Part shown: piece by piece, positions 41,163 to 49,778 of the stretch
Layout of the letters: every line of letters begins with the position of its first letter
How positions within the stretch are numbered: position 1 is the first letter of the stretch
From: JAWVFM01 sp963823245
Lineage (GTDB): Bacteria; Actinomycetota; Thermoleophilia; Solirubrobacterales; 70-9
DNA length: 64,000 nt
Assembly: GCA_963823245.1 (NCBI GenBank)
Contig: CAWGKQ010000004.1
Location: 124,001 to 188,000, forward strand
Reading direction: 5' to 3'
Notes under the pieces: generated by a model
The model's input: only the letters and a program-made list of their open reading frames with translations
What the model was told of the DNA's origin: nothing
Database searches by the model: none
Made by a program: the position numbers and the translations under genes

Positions 41163-42026
41163 GTGAGCGATCCCTTCCTCTTCGGCACGGTGGTGGTCGG
41201 TTACGACAGGACGCCGCGAGGCGACGCCGCGCTTCGGCTCGGCGAGCTGCTCGCCGCAGCCGGCGGAGCCCGCCTCTCGGCGGTGTCCGTACACGATCCG
41301 AACGGTGGAGCGCCATCACCGATCGAGGAGGAGGTCGCGAATCGCCTCCCCTCTCCGCGCGTGCCGGTCGAGGCGCACAGCATCGAGGGCGCCTCGCCGG
41401 CGCGCATCCTGCACGAGGTCGTGGCCGCGGATCCCCGGGTCGGGTTGCTCGTCCTGGGCTCGACCCACAGGCCGGTGATCGCCGGGGCGAGCCCGCGGAG
41501 CGTGGTGGCCAAGCTGATGAGCGGATCGCCGTGTCCGGTCGCGATCGCTCCGCGTGAGCTCGCCCGCGCCGATGACCTTCGCGTCATCGCGGTCGCCTTC
41601 GACGACTCGGCGGAGTCGCGCGAGGCCCTCGCCCTCGCCAGGGAGCTCGGCCTGCGCTGCGGGGCCACCCTCTGGGTGATCGCGGTCGACCATCAGGGAA
41701 GGAGCCTGACGGCGAGCGCTGCTACGACAGCCCCGATACCCGCCGTCGCCTCGGGGTTCGACCTGCAGGAGCGGCTGCACGCCGTGGTGGCCGAGTTGCC
41801 CGGAAAGCTCCGCGCCCTCTCCGTCTACGAGCGCGGCAGCCCCGCCCGCGCCATCCTGGAGCGGGTCGGCGCCGGTGTCGACCTGCTCGTGATGGGATCC
41901 CGCGGCTACGGCCCGCTGCGCTCGGTACTGCTGGGCAGCGTTTCGGCCGAGGTGGTCGCAGCCGCTGTCTGCCCGGTGCTCGTCGCGCCCCGCGGGCTCG
42001 AAGTGCCGCCGCCGACCGCCCCGTAG
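41163..42026 (+). CDS. tandem universal stress protein
   Basis: 287 residues, two USP domains. First: VVVGYDRTPRGDAALRLGELLA to LVLGSTHRPVIAGASPRSVVAKLM. Second: RVIAVAFDDSAESREALALARELG to LVMGSRGYGPLRSVLLGSVSAEVV with the ATP-binding glycines. GTG 41163. Intact, unlike the tandem USP at 3722-4631. Convergent with the GAF kinase: the last 120 bases overlap. Confidence 0.9.
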   Translation: MSDPFLFGTVVVGYDRTPRGDAALRLGELLAAAGGARLSAVSVHDPNGGAPSPIEEEVANRLPSPRVPVEAHSIEGASPARILHEVVAADPRVGLLVLGSTHRPVIAGASPRSVVAKLMSGSPCPVAIAPRELARADDLRVIAVAFDDSAESREALALARELGLRCGATLWVIAVDHQGRSLTASAATTAPIPAVASGFDLQERLHAVVAELPGKLRALSVYERGSPARAILERVGAGVDLLVMGSRGYGPLRSVLLGSVSAEVVAAAVCPVLVAPRGLEVPPPTAP

Positions 42027-43234
42027 TCGGACGTCGCCCGCAGGGCCGGAAAGGCTCCGCTCACGGTCGTCCCAGCCCCCGGGGTCGAGTCGATGTCGAC
42101 CGTGCCGCCCAGGATCTCCGCGCGCTCGCGGATCCCGCTCAGGCCAAAGCCCGCTCTTGCGGTCTTCGGCTCGAAGCCACGGCCGTCGTCGGACACGGTC
42201 AGGGTCACCTCGCGCGCACGCTCCACCACCTTCACGACGGCCTGCTCCGCGTGGGCGTGCTTGACCGCGTTCGTGAGCGCCTCTTGGACGACCCGGTAGA
42301 TCGCCTCCTCGACGCGGAGATCGAGCCGCTCGTCCTCGGCGCCGGCCTCCCAGGCGAGGGCGATGACCGTGTCGATCTCGATCCCACTGCGGGTGCGGGT
42401 GCGCTCGATGAGCGTCTCGAGCGCAGACTGGAGGCCGATCTCGTCGAGGCTCGCCGGCCGCAGGTCGACGATCAGGGCGCGGAGCTTGCTGATCTCCTCC
42501 GTGAGCTGAGCTACCGCGCCCGACACGGCCGCCTCGTAGCCCGAGCCGGTGCGGAGCACGGAGGACAGCGAGACGCGCAGCGCCCCCAGCCCCTGGAGCG
42601 TCTCGTCATGGAGCTCGCGCGCCCACCGGGAGCGCTCGCGCTCCGCCGACTCGATGCTCTGCTGGAGGCGCGCGCGATCGATCGAGCTCGCGTGGCCGAC
42701 CGCGACGGCCGCGGAGTCAGCGAGCATGATCGCCGACGTCTCATCCGCCTCCGTGAATGGCTCGCCGGTCTCCTTCTCCGTGAGGTAGAGGTTGCCCCAC
42801 GCGACTCCCCGGATGACGATCGGGACGCCGAGGAAGCTGCGCATCGGCGGGTGCGCGGGCGGGAAACCGGCCGAGTCGGGATGGTGGGACACGTCATCCA
42901 GCCGAAGCGGGTTCGGGTCCCTGATCAGGGTTCCGAGCACCCCCCGGCCGGTGGGCGGGTCGCCGATCCGGCGCCGAACGTCCTCGTCGATGCCCGTGGT
43001 GAGGAAACGCCGAAGCCGCCGCCGGTCGTCGTCGAGGACGCCGATCGCCGCGTAACGCGCGCCCGTCAGCTCGCGCGCCGCATCGAGCACCCTCTCGAGG
43101 ATCGTCTCGAGGTCGAGCTCCGCCAGGACGCCCCGCCGCGCCTCCATGAGAGCGCGCAGGCGCGCCTCGCTGAGCGCTTCCGTGCTCACGGAGAACCGAT
43201 CGGCTTCTGGGTCAGGGATCAAGGGTTCGGCCAT
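41906..43234 (-). CDS. GAF-domain sensor histidine kinase (HisKA_3, DosS/NarX class)
   Basis: 442 residues, no membrane helices. N-terminal GAF: LETILERVLDAARELTGARYAAIGVLDDDRR, then RGVLGTLIRDPNPLRLDD and RSFLGVPIVIRGVAWGNLYLTEKETG. H-box RWARELHDETLQGLGALRVSL (HisKA_3) and HATPase_c with GFGLSGIRERAEILGG. This is the soluble GAF kinase class of DosS/DosT. Haem binding cannot be told. It is an orphan kinase that would phosphorylate a NarL-type regulator such as the one at 32028. The C-terminal 40 residues overlap the USP gene antisense. Confidence 0.9.
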   Translation of the reverse strand: MAEPLIPDPEADRFSVSTEALSEARLRALMEARRGVLAELDLETILERVLDAARELTGARYAAIGVLDDDRRRLRRFLTTGIDEDVRRRIGDPPTGRGVLGTLIRDPNPLRLDDVSHHPDSAGFPPAHPPMRSFLGVPIVIRGVAWGNLYLTEKETGEPFTEADETSAIMLADSAAVAVGHASSIDRARLQQSIESAERERSRWARELHDETLQGLGALRVSLSSVLRTGSGYEAAVSGAVAQLTEEISKLRALIVDLRPASLDEIGLQSALETLIERTRTRSGIEIDTVIALAWEAGAEDERLDLRVEEAIYRVVQEALTNAVKHAHAEQAVVKVVERAREVTLTVSDDGRGFEPKTARAGFGLSGIRERAEILGGTVDIDSTPGAGTTVSGAFPALRATSDYGAVGGGTSSPRGATSTGQTAAATTSAETLPSSTERSGP

Positions 43235-43265
43235 TCTCGACCATGACGACCATAGCGCCGCCGAC

Positions 43266-45317
43266 TCAGCCCGTATAGGGATGCGTGGGGAGGCGCCCCG
43301 ATGGGGCGAGGAGGTCGAAGCCGTCGGGAGTCTTGAGTCTCCCCGGCGCGGTCCCGGCCTGGTCAGTGTGCCCGTACTGCCACACGATCCGCTTGGTCCG
43401 CCGATCGATGAGGACGACGCGGTCGCGGTAGTCATCGGTCACGGCGACGAGGCCGCCCGGGAACCGTTCGGCGAGGCTCGGGTGATCGAGCATTCCGGCG
43501 CCGCTCGGCGGGTGGTAGGACCAGAGGATGCGCCCGGCGCGATTGAACTCGTAGACGCCGCCGGGCCGACTGTAGTCGGCAACCAGGTAGCGATCGGGCC
43601 CGAGCTTCTGAGGGTCCGACGGGTACGCAATCGGGACGTGGGTGCTCCAGACCAGGTGGCCACCGCGGGTGAATTCGTCGACGTAGGAGCCCTGGACCTC
43701 GGAGACGAGGACGTCGCCGTTGACGAGCGGGGTGTCGCCGTTCGGGGCGGCGAGACTGTGCGGCGGATTGTGCGCGCAGTCTCCGGTCGTCCCGATCTGA
43801 GACGTGCCCGCTCCCGGGCCCAGGAACACGATCCTGCAGTTCTGGGCATCGGCGACGGTGACCGTCCCGTCGCGGAGCAGGTAGGCGTCGTCGGGCTCGT
43901 GGAAGTAACCGGGGCTGGAGCCGATCATTCCGGGATGGCCGAACGATCGCAGCACTTTGCCCGACGGATAGGCGATCTCGACGATGGCCTCGTTTTCCTC
44001 CTCGTTGGAGATGATCCCCCGCCCGCCGTGGATGAAGAAGGCGTCGTCGGGGAAGTAGAAGCGGCCCTTCGGCTGCGGCCGTGAGCCCGGGTATCGCCAG
44101 AGCACGCGCTTGGCCGGGTTGACGACGAGCAGTCGATTGTTGCCGCGGTCGGCGATCAGGAGATGCCCCCGGAACGGGCCCCCGCCTGACGAGCCGGCGC
44201 TCGAGCTCGCCGGCGGGGGGCGACGGGGCGCCGGGACCCGGACGTTCCGCAACCGGAGGCCGATCACGGAGCTGAGGGCCGCGCCGGCTTGCCCGAGCCC
44301 GCCGACCAGGTAGCCGCGCCCGCCCAGGGCCACCGCCGCGGCGTTGGTCACGGGCGTCGGGAGGCGGCCCGCAGCAGAGATCCGTCGCCGGCCCGGGTCG
44401 AAGGCGACGATGGCGTCGGTGGCCCGCCCTCCAGCGGTTCCGCCGAGGACGTAGATGCGGCCATGAAGGGCGATCGCCGAGGCGTGGGCCAGCGGGCGAT
44501 CGAGGTGGCCGATAATGCGCGCTCTCCCGGTCGATGCGTCGATCGACTGGATCGCGCCCGTTGGACGGCCCGATGCGGTCTCGCCGCCGAACAGGTAGAT
44601 CGTGCCCGCGGCGGTCGCGACCGCGGGGTAGCGGACGGGCACGGGAAGGTGCGCTGCGGCCGTGAACCTGCGGCCGTTGCTCGTCGCGAGGGCATCCGGA
44701 GCGAGCGTCTGCCCGTCGTAACCGCCGATCGCCCAGACGCGACCGCCCGCCCTCGCGGCGACGAGGTCCGAGCGGGCCGTCGGCAGATGGGAGACGACCG
44801 CGGCGCCACCGCTGTCCAGGCGCTCGACCGCGTCGGTGCTCGCCGCGTCGCCTCCGCCCATCACGAGGGTGCTGCCGCGCAGCGACGCCGCGGCCGCGTC
44901 GTGAAGCGGCTGGCCGAGCTGTCCGACGAGCCGAACGTGGCCGCTCGCGGGGTCGAGGCTGAACACGCCGTCGACCGACTGGTTCGAGGCGTCGAGTCCG
45001 CCGACGATGAGCACGCGTCCGCCGCCCGCCGCCACCGCTTCGCCGGAGATCGCGGCCGGCAGCTTCGCGGTCGTACTCGCCACGAGCTTCGTCCTGACCG
45101 CGGGCCGGCCGGTAGCGGTCTGGCCGGAAGCGCCGCTGCGGCCCGCGCCATCGTCGCTCGAGCCGCTCGAAGCGATCGCGGCGGCGCCGGCCCCGACCAG
45201 CGCCGCCAGACAGGCGATCGCGACCCTGCGGCGGCGTCGCACGAGCCTGGCATGGCGACGCTGGCCGGGATCCGGGCGCGACGCGGACACGGCGGGAGAA
45301 TCGCCGAGGAGGATCAA
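43266..45317 (-). CDS. exported double beta-propeller protein (Kelch plus NHL/PQQ-like)
   Basis: 683 residues. Basic N-terminus, one hydrophobic segment (RVAIACLAALVGAGAAAIAS), then a low-complexity linker. Residues about 80-370 hold five or six Kelch-type repeats with VGG/GGG turns (VLIVGGLDASNQSVDGV, RVWAIGGYDGQTLAPDALA, TIYLFGGETASGRP, RIYVLGGTAGGRATDAI). A Ser/Gly linker leads to a second propeller (LLIADRGNNRLLVVNP, RDGTVTVADAQNCRIVFLGP, RYLVADYSRPGGVYEFNRAGRILW). Probably anchored outside the membrane; function unknown. TTG 45317 or GTG 45290 may be the start. Divergent from the second ApbE locus. Confidence 0.8.
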   Translation of the reverse strand: MILLGDSPAVSASRPDPGQRRHARLVRRRRRVAIACLAALVGAGAAAIASSGSSDDGAGRSGASGQTATGRPAVRTKLVASTTAKLPAAISGEAVAAGGGRVLIVGGLDASNQSVDGVFSLDPASGHVRLVGQLGQPLHDAAAASLRGSTLVMGGGDAASTDAVERLDSGGAAVVSHLPTARSDLVAARAGGRVWAIGGYDGQTLAPDALATSNGRRFTAAAHLPVPVRYPAVATAAGTIYLFGGETASGRPTGAIQSIDASTGRARIIGHLDRPLAHASAIALHGRIYVLGGTAGGRATDAIVAFDPGRRRISAAGRLPTPVTNAAAVALGGRGYLVGGLGQAGAALSSVIGLRLRNVRVPAPRRPPPASSSAGSSGGGPFRGHLLIADRGNNRLLVVNPAKRVLWRYPGSRPQPKGRFYFPDDAFFIHGGRGIISNEEENEAIVEIAYPSGKVLRSFGHPGMIGSSPGYFHEPDDAYLLRDGTVTVADAQNCRIVFLGPGAGTSQIGTTGDCAHNPPHSLAAPNGDTPLVNGDVLVSEVQGSYVDEFTRGGHLVWSTHVPIAYPSDPQKLGPDRYLVADYSRPGGVYEFNRAGRILWSYHPPSGAGMLDHPSLAERFPGGLVAVTDDYRDRVVLIDRRTKRIVWQYGHTDQAGTAPGRLKTPDGFDLLAPSGRLPTHPYTG

Positions 45318-45357
45318 CCGCGGCTAGAGATCGCATGAGAATCCTCTTACCGGCGTT

Positions 45358-45400
45358 CTAAGGGTTTTCTCACTTGGCTTGAAACCGCCCCTAAGGTTTC
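45358..45400 (+). repeat. direct repeat upstream of the second ApbE locus
   Basis: CTAAGGGTTTT (45358-45368) and CTAAGGTTTCC (45391-45401) start exactly 33 bases apart, three helical turns, in the 100-base divergent spacer. They end about 20-50 bases before ATG 45420. Candidate regulator site; regulator unknown. Confidence 0.35.
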
Positions 45401-45419
45401 CGCCCGATCATCTCCCGGC

Positions 45420-45788
45420 ATGGATCCGAGATTCGACCCTGCCGGGGGCTCCGCGACGACGCGGCGCGACAACGACCTGCGCGTGCTCGCCCGGACCCGC
45501 AAGGCGATCGTCATCGTGAGCCTGGGTGCCGTGGCCGCCCTCGCGGGCGTCGTCGCGCAGGTGAAGCCCGGCCGTTCGTCCGCCAGCAGCTCGGCGCCGA
45601 GCGGGTCGGACGGAAGCACCGGCTCGGCGGCCGTCACCGGGAGCGTCACCAGGCCGCTCCCCCCGCTGTCGAGCGCGGATGTCGGCTCGTCCTCCGGCTC
45701 GAGCCTCTCGCCGCCGCCCGAGGCACCCGCGGCGGCCCCGGTGCCCGCTCCCGCACCGGCCTCGCCCGTGGTCTCCGGGGGCTCGTAG
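45420..45788 (+). CDS. small single-pass membrane protein with Ser/Pro-rich tail
   Basis: 122 residues: charged N-terminus (TTRRDNDLRVLARTRK), one helix (AIVIVSLGAVAALAGVVAQV), and a long external Ser/Gly/Ala/Pro tail ending SPVVSGGS. Same plan as the small proteins in the first ApbE locus (10204-10691). No known family. Two bases before ApbE. Confidence 0.65.
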   Translation: MDPRFDPAGGSATTRRDNDLRVLARTRKAIVIVSLGAVAALAGVVAQVKPGRSSASSSAPSGSDGSTGSAAVTGSVTRPLPPLSSADVGSSSGSSLSPPPEAPAAAPVPAPAPASPVVSGGS

Positions 45789-45790
45789 CG

Positions 45791-46708
45791 ATGAGCGCAT
45801 CCGCCTCCTTCCGGGCGCTCGGAACGACAGCGGGCGTCCACGTCACCGATGCATCGAAGCTCGCGGCGGCGAAGGCCGTGCTCGAGAGCGAGCTCGAGGC
45901 GATCGACCGGTCGTGCAGCCGGTTCCGAAACGACTCCGAGCTCATGCGCCTTAACGCAGCCGGCGGGCACCCGTGCCGGGCGAGCGATCTCTTCATCGAG
46001 GCCGTCGAGGTGGCGCTGCGCGCCGCCCGCATCAGCGCCGGCGCGGTCGACCCCACGGTCGGTGGCGCTCTCCGCGCCATCGGCTACGACCGCGACTTCG
46101 CGAAGATCGCGGCCTCGCCCTCCCGGCTCCGGCTCCGGGTCGCCTCGGTGGCCGGTTGGCGATCGGTCCGCGTTGATCCGGAACAACGGACCGTGCGCGT
46201 GCCCGCGGGCGTGGAGCTCGACCTCGGCGCGACCGCGAAGGCGCTTGCGGCGGACCGGGCCGCCGCACGGGCGCACGAGGTCACCGGGTGCGGTGTGCTG
46301 GTGAACCTCGGCGGGGACATCGCGATCTCGGGGCCGGCGCCGGCCGGTGGCTGGACCGTGCTCGTGACGGACGACCACGAGGGCGGGCCCGAGGCGGACG
46401 GTCAGACGATCCGCGTTGCCGGCGGCGGGCTCGCGACGTCGAGCACCACCGTGCGGAGCTGGGCGACTGACAATGGCCGCCGGCATCACATCGTGGACCC
46501 CTCCACGGGCCTCTCCGCGGGGCCCACGTGGCGGACGGTGAGCGTCGCCGCGGGCTCGTGCGTCGACGCGAACATCGCCACAACGGCCGCGATCGTCAAG
46601 GGGGAGGACGCGGTGGGCTGGCTCGGCGAAACCGACCTGCCGGGGCGGCTCGTGCGGACGAGCGGCGCTGTCATGCGGGTGGGCGAGTGGCCGGAGCCGC
46701 CGGTATGA
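45791..46708 (+). CDS. apbE: FAD:protein FMN transferase (ApbE family), second copy
   Basis: 305 residues. ALGTTAGVHVTD at the start, DRSCSRFRNDSELMRLN, DLGATAKALAADRAA (usual DLGGIAKG), GCGVLVNLGGDIAISG and HHIVDPSTGLSAGPTWRTVSV near the C-terminus. The Mg/FAD-site tail is CVDANIATTAAIVKG. Flavinylates exported proteins. No signal peptide is evident. ATGA overlap joins it to the ferric-reductase-like gene. Diverged from the copy at 12756-13703. Confidence 0.88.
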   Translation: MSASASFRALGTTAGVHVTDASKLAAAKAVLESELEAIDRSCSRFRNDSELMRLNAAGGHPCRASDLFIEAVEVALRAARISAGAVDPTVGGALRAIGYDRDFAKIAASPSRLRLRVASVAGWRSVRVDPEQRTVRVPAGVELDLGATAKALAADRAAARAHEVTGCGVLVNLGGDIAISGPAPAGGWTVLVTDDHEGGPEADGQTIRVAGGGLATSSTTVRSWATDNGRRHHIVDPSTGLSAGPTWRTVSVAAGSCVDANIATTAAIVKGEDAVGWLGETDLPGRLVRTSGAVMRVGEWPEPPV

Positions 46709-47814
46709 CAGTCCCCCTCGCGAGTGCGCCGACCATGTACTGGTACGCGACCCGGGGCGCCGGGACCGTCGCCCTGGTGCTGCTGACGGCGTCGGTCGTC
46801 GTCGGGATCGTGGACTTCAGCCGGTGGAGCCCGGCGAACCGGCCCCGATTCCTGGTCGACGGGGTTCACCGGACCGTCTCGATGCTCGCCGTCGTGATGG
46901 TCGCGGTCCACGTGGTGACGACGGTCGCCGACGGCTTCGCGCCGATCACCCTGCTCGACGCGATCATTCCCTTCGCCTCCCCCTATCGCCCGCTGTGGCT
47001 CGGGCTCGGGTCGGTGGCGTTCGACCTCCTGCTCGCCGTAACGATCACGAGCATGCTGAGGGGGCGGATCGGCCATCGGGCATGGCGCGCCGTGCACTGG
47101 ACCGCGTACGCGTGCTGGCCGCTGGCCCTCCTCCACGGGCTCGGAACCGGAACGGACGCGTCGGTGGGGTGGTCGCTCATCATCGCCGTCGCCTGCGTCG
47201 CGGCGGTGCTGGTGGCCGTCGCTTGGCGCGTCGGTGCCGCCTTCCCCGCGGAGGACGGCCGGCGCGCGCTCATCGGCGCGCTCATGGCGACCGGCCTGAT
47301 CGCGCTCTTCTTCTGGACCGTCTCCGGGCCCCTCGCCTCGAACTGGGCCGCCCGCGCCGGGACGCCCACGAGCCTGCTGGCGAGCGTGGGCGCCGCCTCC
47401 GCCCCCGCGGCCGCGGCGAAGACCAAGGTCGAGAACGCTTCGGCCCCGACGCTCGACGTGCCGTTCACGTCGCAGGTCAGCGGCACGATCCATCAGCGGC
47501 CGGTGTCGTCGGGGGTCGTGCTCGATGTTCGCGGCTCACTCCACAGCGGCGCCCGTGGAACCTTCGAGATCCAAATCGGCGGACAGCCCGTGGAAACCGG
47601 CGGTGTCGCCATGACGGCGAGCCGCGTCGCTCTGGGGCCGCCGGGCGAGCCGTCGCTTTACCGCGGCACCCTCTCGGAGCTCCACGGGACTCATCTCGCC
47701 GCCAACGTCGCGAGCTCGCAGGCGTCTGCGCGGCTGCAGATCGACCTCGTGCGGGGGGCCGGAAACAGCGTGACGGGAACGATGAGCGCGAGCAGCACGG
47801 GGAAGGCGAGCTGA
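46705..47814 (+). CDS. ferric-reductase-like membrane protein with extracytoplasmic C-terminal domain
   Basis: 369 residues. Helices with paired His (VDGVHRTVSMLAVVMVAVHVVTTVADG and HRAWRAVHWTAYACWPLALLHGLG) match the di-haem ferric-reductase-like domain at 9624-10211. Residues 180-370 add two more helices and a beta-rich external domain (DVPFTSQVSGTIHQRPVSSG, then DLVRGAGNSVTGTMSASSTG) with no recognised family. It would carry electrons from the NuoF-like and ferredoxin partners outwards. ATG 46705 overlaps ApbE. Confidence 0.82.
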   Translation: MTVPLASAPTMYWYATRGAGTVALVLLTASVVVGIVDFSRWSPANRPRFLVDGVHRTVSMLAVVMVAVHVVTTVADGFAPITLLDAIIPFASPYRPLWLGLGSVAFDLLLAVTITSMLRGRIGHRAWRAVHWTAYACWPLALLHGLGTGTDASVGWSLIIAVACVAAVLVAVAWRVGAAFPAEDGRRALIGALMATGLIALFFWTVSGPLASNWAARAGTPTSLLASVGAASAPAAAAKTKVENASAPTLDVPFTSQVSGTIHQRPVSSGVVLDVRGSLHSGARGTFEIQIGGQPVETGGVAMTASRVALGPPGEPSLYRGTLSELHGTHLAANVASSQASARLQIDLVRGAGNSVTGTMSASSTGKAS

Positions 47815-49085
47815 TGGAGGCGAGCACGCTGCCCCGCGTCCTCGCCGGTTGGAGACCCGGCCAACCGGTCCCGTTCGACGAGCACCTCTCGATGCACGGC
47901 GCCGTTCCGATCCCGGGCAAGCGCGAGGCCCACGACCTCATCCAGACCGTCGAGCGAAGCGGACTTCGCGGACGCGGCGGGGCCGGCTTCCCCACGGCCG
48001 CCAAGCTGCGCGCCGTCGCCTCGGCGGGACGAGGGCGCCGAGTGGTCGTCGTCAACGGCGCCGAGGGCGAGCCCGCGAGCGCCAAGGACAGGGTTTTGCT
48101 CGCCGGCGCGCCCCACCTCGTGCTCGATGGCGCGCTCCTGGCGGCCGCCGCGGTCGGCGCCGACGAGGTGATCGTGTGTGTGAAGTGGACGTCGGCGAAG
48201 GCGATTCGGGCGCTGGAGGCGGCGATCCGCGAACGGTCCGCGGAGCGAGTCAGCCTCGTCGAGGTCCCGCCGAGCTACGTGGCGGGCGAGGAGACGGCCC
48301 TCGTCAATTTCCTCAACACCGGGCGGTCGCTGCCGACGTTCGTGCCGCCGCGCCCGTTCGAGCGCGGCGTGAGCGGGCGCCCGACCTTGATGCAGAACCC
48401 GGAGACCCTCGCCCATCTGGCGCTCGTGGCGCGGTACGGCGCCGACTGGTTCCGGCAGGTCGGCGCGGAGGACGACCCGGGGTCCAACCTCGTCACGCTC
48501 CGCGGGGCGGTCGCGCGGCCGGGCGTGTACGAGATCGCGTCGGGAGCTTCGCTCGAGAGTCTCCTGGAGGCGGCCGGCGGCTCGACCGAGCCGACCCAGG
48601 CCTTCCTCCTCGGTGGCTACGCCGGCGTGTGGGTGCCCTCGAAGCGCGCGAGGGAAATGCCCCTCACGCGCGCAAACGGGGCCGTCGCAAGACGACCTTC
48701 GCTTGGCGCGGGGGTGGTCGTCGCCCTCCCGGCCACCGCGTGCGGTTTCTGCGAGACCGGCCGCGTCGTCGGCTACCTCGCCGCCGAGTCAGCGGGGCAG
48801 TGCGGCCCGTGCGTGCACGGCCTCGGCGCGATCGCGGACGCGTTCACCGAGATCAGCGACGGCATCGCGGAGCCCGGCGCCCACCGATGGATCGAGGCTT
48901 GGAGCGCCGATGTCACCGGCCGGGGCGCCTGCGGCCATCCCGACGGGGCGGCGTCGCTCGCGACCAGCGCGCTTTACGCCTTTCGCGACGCGGTCGACGC
49001 GCACGAGTCGGGCGGATCGTGTGCGAGCGACAGCGGTCGTCGATGGACTCTGCCGCTCCCGGATCCGGTGGAGGCCGCGCTGTGA
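47814..49085 (+). CDS. NuoF-like NADH-binding iron-sulfur flavoprotein
   Basis: 423 residues. FMN/NADH-binding RSGLRGRGGAGFPTAAKLRAV and VVNGAEGEPASAKDRVLLAG, an SLBB part (TLRGAVARPGVYEIASGASL), and the C-terminal [4Fe-4S] site SAGQCGPCVHGLG with GACGHPDG. It resembles complex I NuoF but stands alone with a ferric-reductase-like protein and ferredoxin. It likely oxidises NADH (or reduced ferredoxin) and feeds electrons to the membrane partner. ATG 47814 overlaps the previous stop. Confidence 0.88.
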   Translation: MEASTLPRVLAGWRPGQPVPFDEHLSMHGAVPIPGKREAHDLIQTVERSGLRGRGGAGFPTAAKLRAVASAGRGRRVVVVNGAEGEPASAKDRVLLAGAPHLVLDGALLAAAAVGADEVIVCVKWTSAKAIRALEAAIRERSAERVSLVEVPPSYVAGEETALVNFLNTGRSLPTFVPPRPFERGVSGRPTLMQNPETLAHLALVARYGADWFRQVGAEDDPGSNLVTLRGAVARPGVYEIASGASLESLLEAAGGSTEPTQAFLLGGYAGVWVPSKRAREMPLTRANGAVARRPSLGAGVVVALPATACGFCETGRVVGYLAAESAGQCGPCVHGLGAIADAFTEISDGIAEPGAHRWIEAWSADVTGRGACGHPDGAASLATSALYAFRDAVDAHESGGSCASDSGRRWTLPLPDPVEAAL

Positions 49086-49300
49086 CGACCGTCCGCGTCA
49101 ACCCGATCGCCTGCGAGGCGCACGGGATGTGCGCAGAGCTCCTCCCCGAGCGGATCACGCTCGACGACTGGGGTTATCCGATCGTCGACGAGCGCCCGGT
49201 CCCGGCGTCGCTCACCGAACACGCCGAGCGCGCGGCGGGCGCCTGCCCGACGCTCGCGCTCCTCATCGAGCGCGACAAGCGTCGGAACGGCGGAGGCTAG
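49082..49300 (+). CDS. [3Fe-4S]-type ferredoxin
   Basis: 72 residues: CEAHGMC and later ACPTLALLI give the three cysteine ligands of a [3Fe-4S] cluster. GTG 49082 overlaps the NuoF-like stop (GTGA). It is the last gene of the second ApbE locus and parallels the ferredoxin at 11263-11469. Confidence 0.88.
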   Translation: MTTVRVNPIACEAHGMCAELLPERITLDDWGYPIVDERPVPASLTEHAERAAGACPTLALLIERDKRRNGGG

Positions 49301-49302
49301 AT

Positions 49303-49644
49303 CTAGGCGCTCTTCTTGCGAGCGGGCCGCTTGGTCGCGGATCGCTGCGCGGTGGCGAGCTTCTTCTGGGCACGCTCGACATCGCGCTGGAGCGCCTTGC
49401 CGAACTTGCCGCTGTCGCGGCGCGCGTCGCGCACGAAGCGCTCGAGGTCCTTGTAGAGGTCCTTCGCCCCGACGCCGACGTCCTTGCCGAGGTCGTTGCG
49501 CAGCGCCTTCAGCGCATCCTGCGCCTGGTCCAGGGACTTGTTGAGGCGACGCAGCGCGGCCGGCTCGGACGCAGTCGCGCTCCGCTTCTTGGTCGCGCTG
49601 CTGCGTGGGGCCCGTCGGGTGGTGCTCTTGGTGGTGGTGGCCAT
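49303..49644 (-). CDS. Lys/Arg/Ala-rich basic protein, histone-like
   Basis: 113 residues. Basic low-complexity N-terminus (TTRRAPRSSATKKRSATA), a central amphipathic helix (RRLNKSLDQAQDALKALRNDL) and a basic C-terminus (KLATAQRSATKRPARKKSA). Composition suits a DNA-compacting or polyphosphate-binding protein; no family assigned. AAGGAGAA precedes ATG 49644. TCCGTAG (49724-49730) lies upstream on this strand. Confidence 0.65.
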   Translation of the reverse strand: MATTTKSTTRRAPRSSATKKRSATASEPAALRRLNKSLDQAQDALKALRNDLGKDVGVGAKDLYKDLERFVRDARRDSGKFGKALQRDVERAQKKLATAQRSATKRPARKKSA

Positions 49645-49778
49645 GTCAGTTCTCCTTCTTGTGGCTCGCGGCGAGGCTATGGGCGCGCCGGCACGCGAGC
49701 ATCGGGCCTGACCACCATTTGACTCCGTAGATTCCCGAGGGGGAGCCAACGGAGCGCAAGACGTAGCATCGCCGTTCG

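Noticed and set aside
49297..49306. CTAGATCTAG palindrome between convergent genes
   Set aside because: It arises from two back-to-back TAG stop codons and is too short to call an operator.
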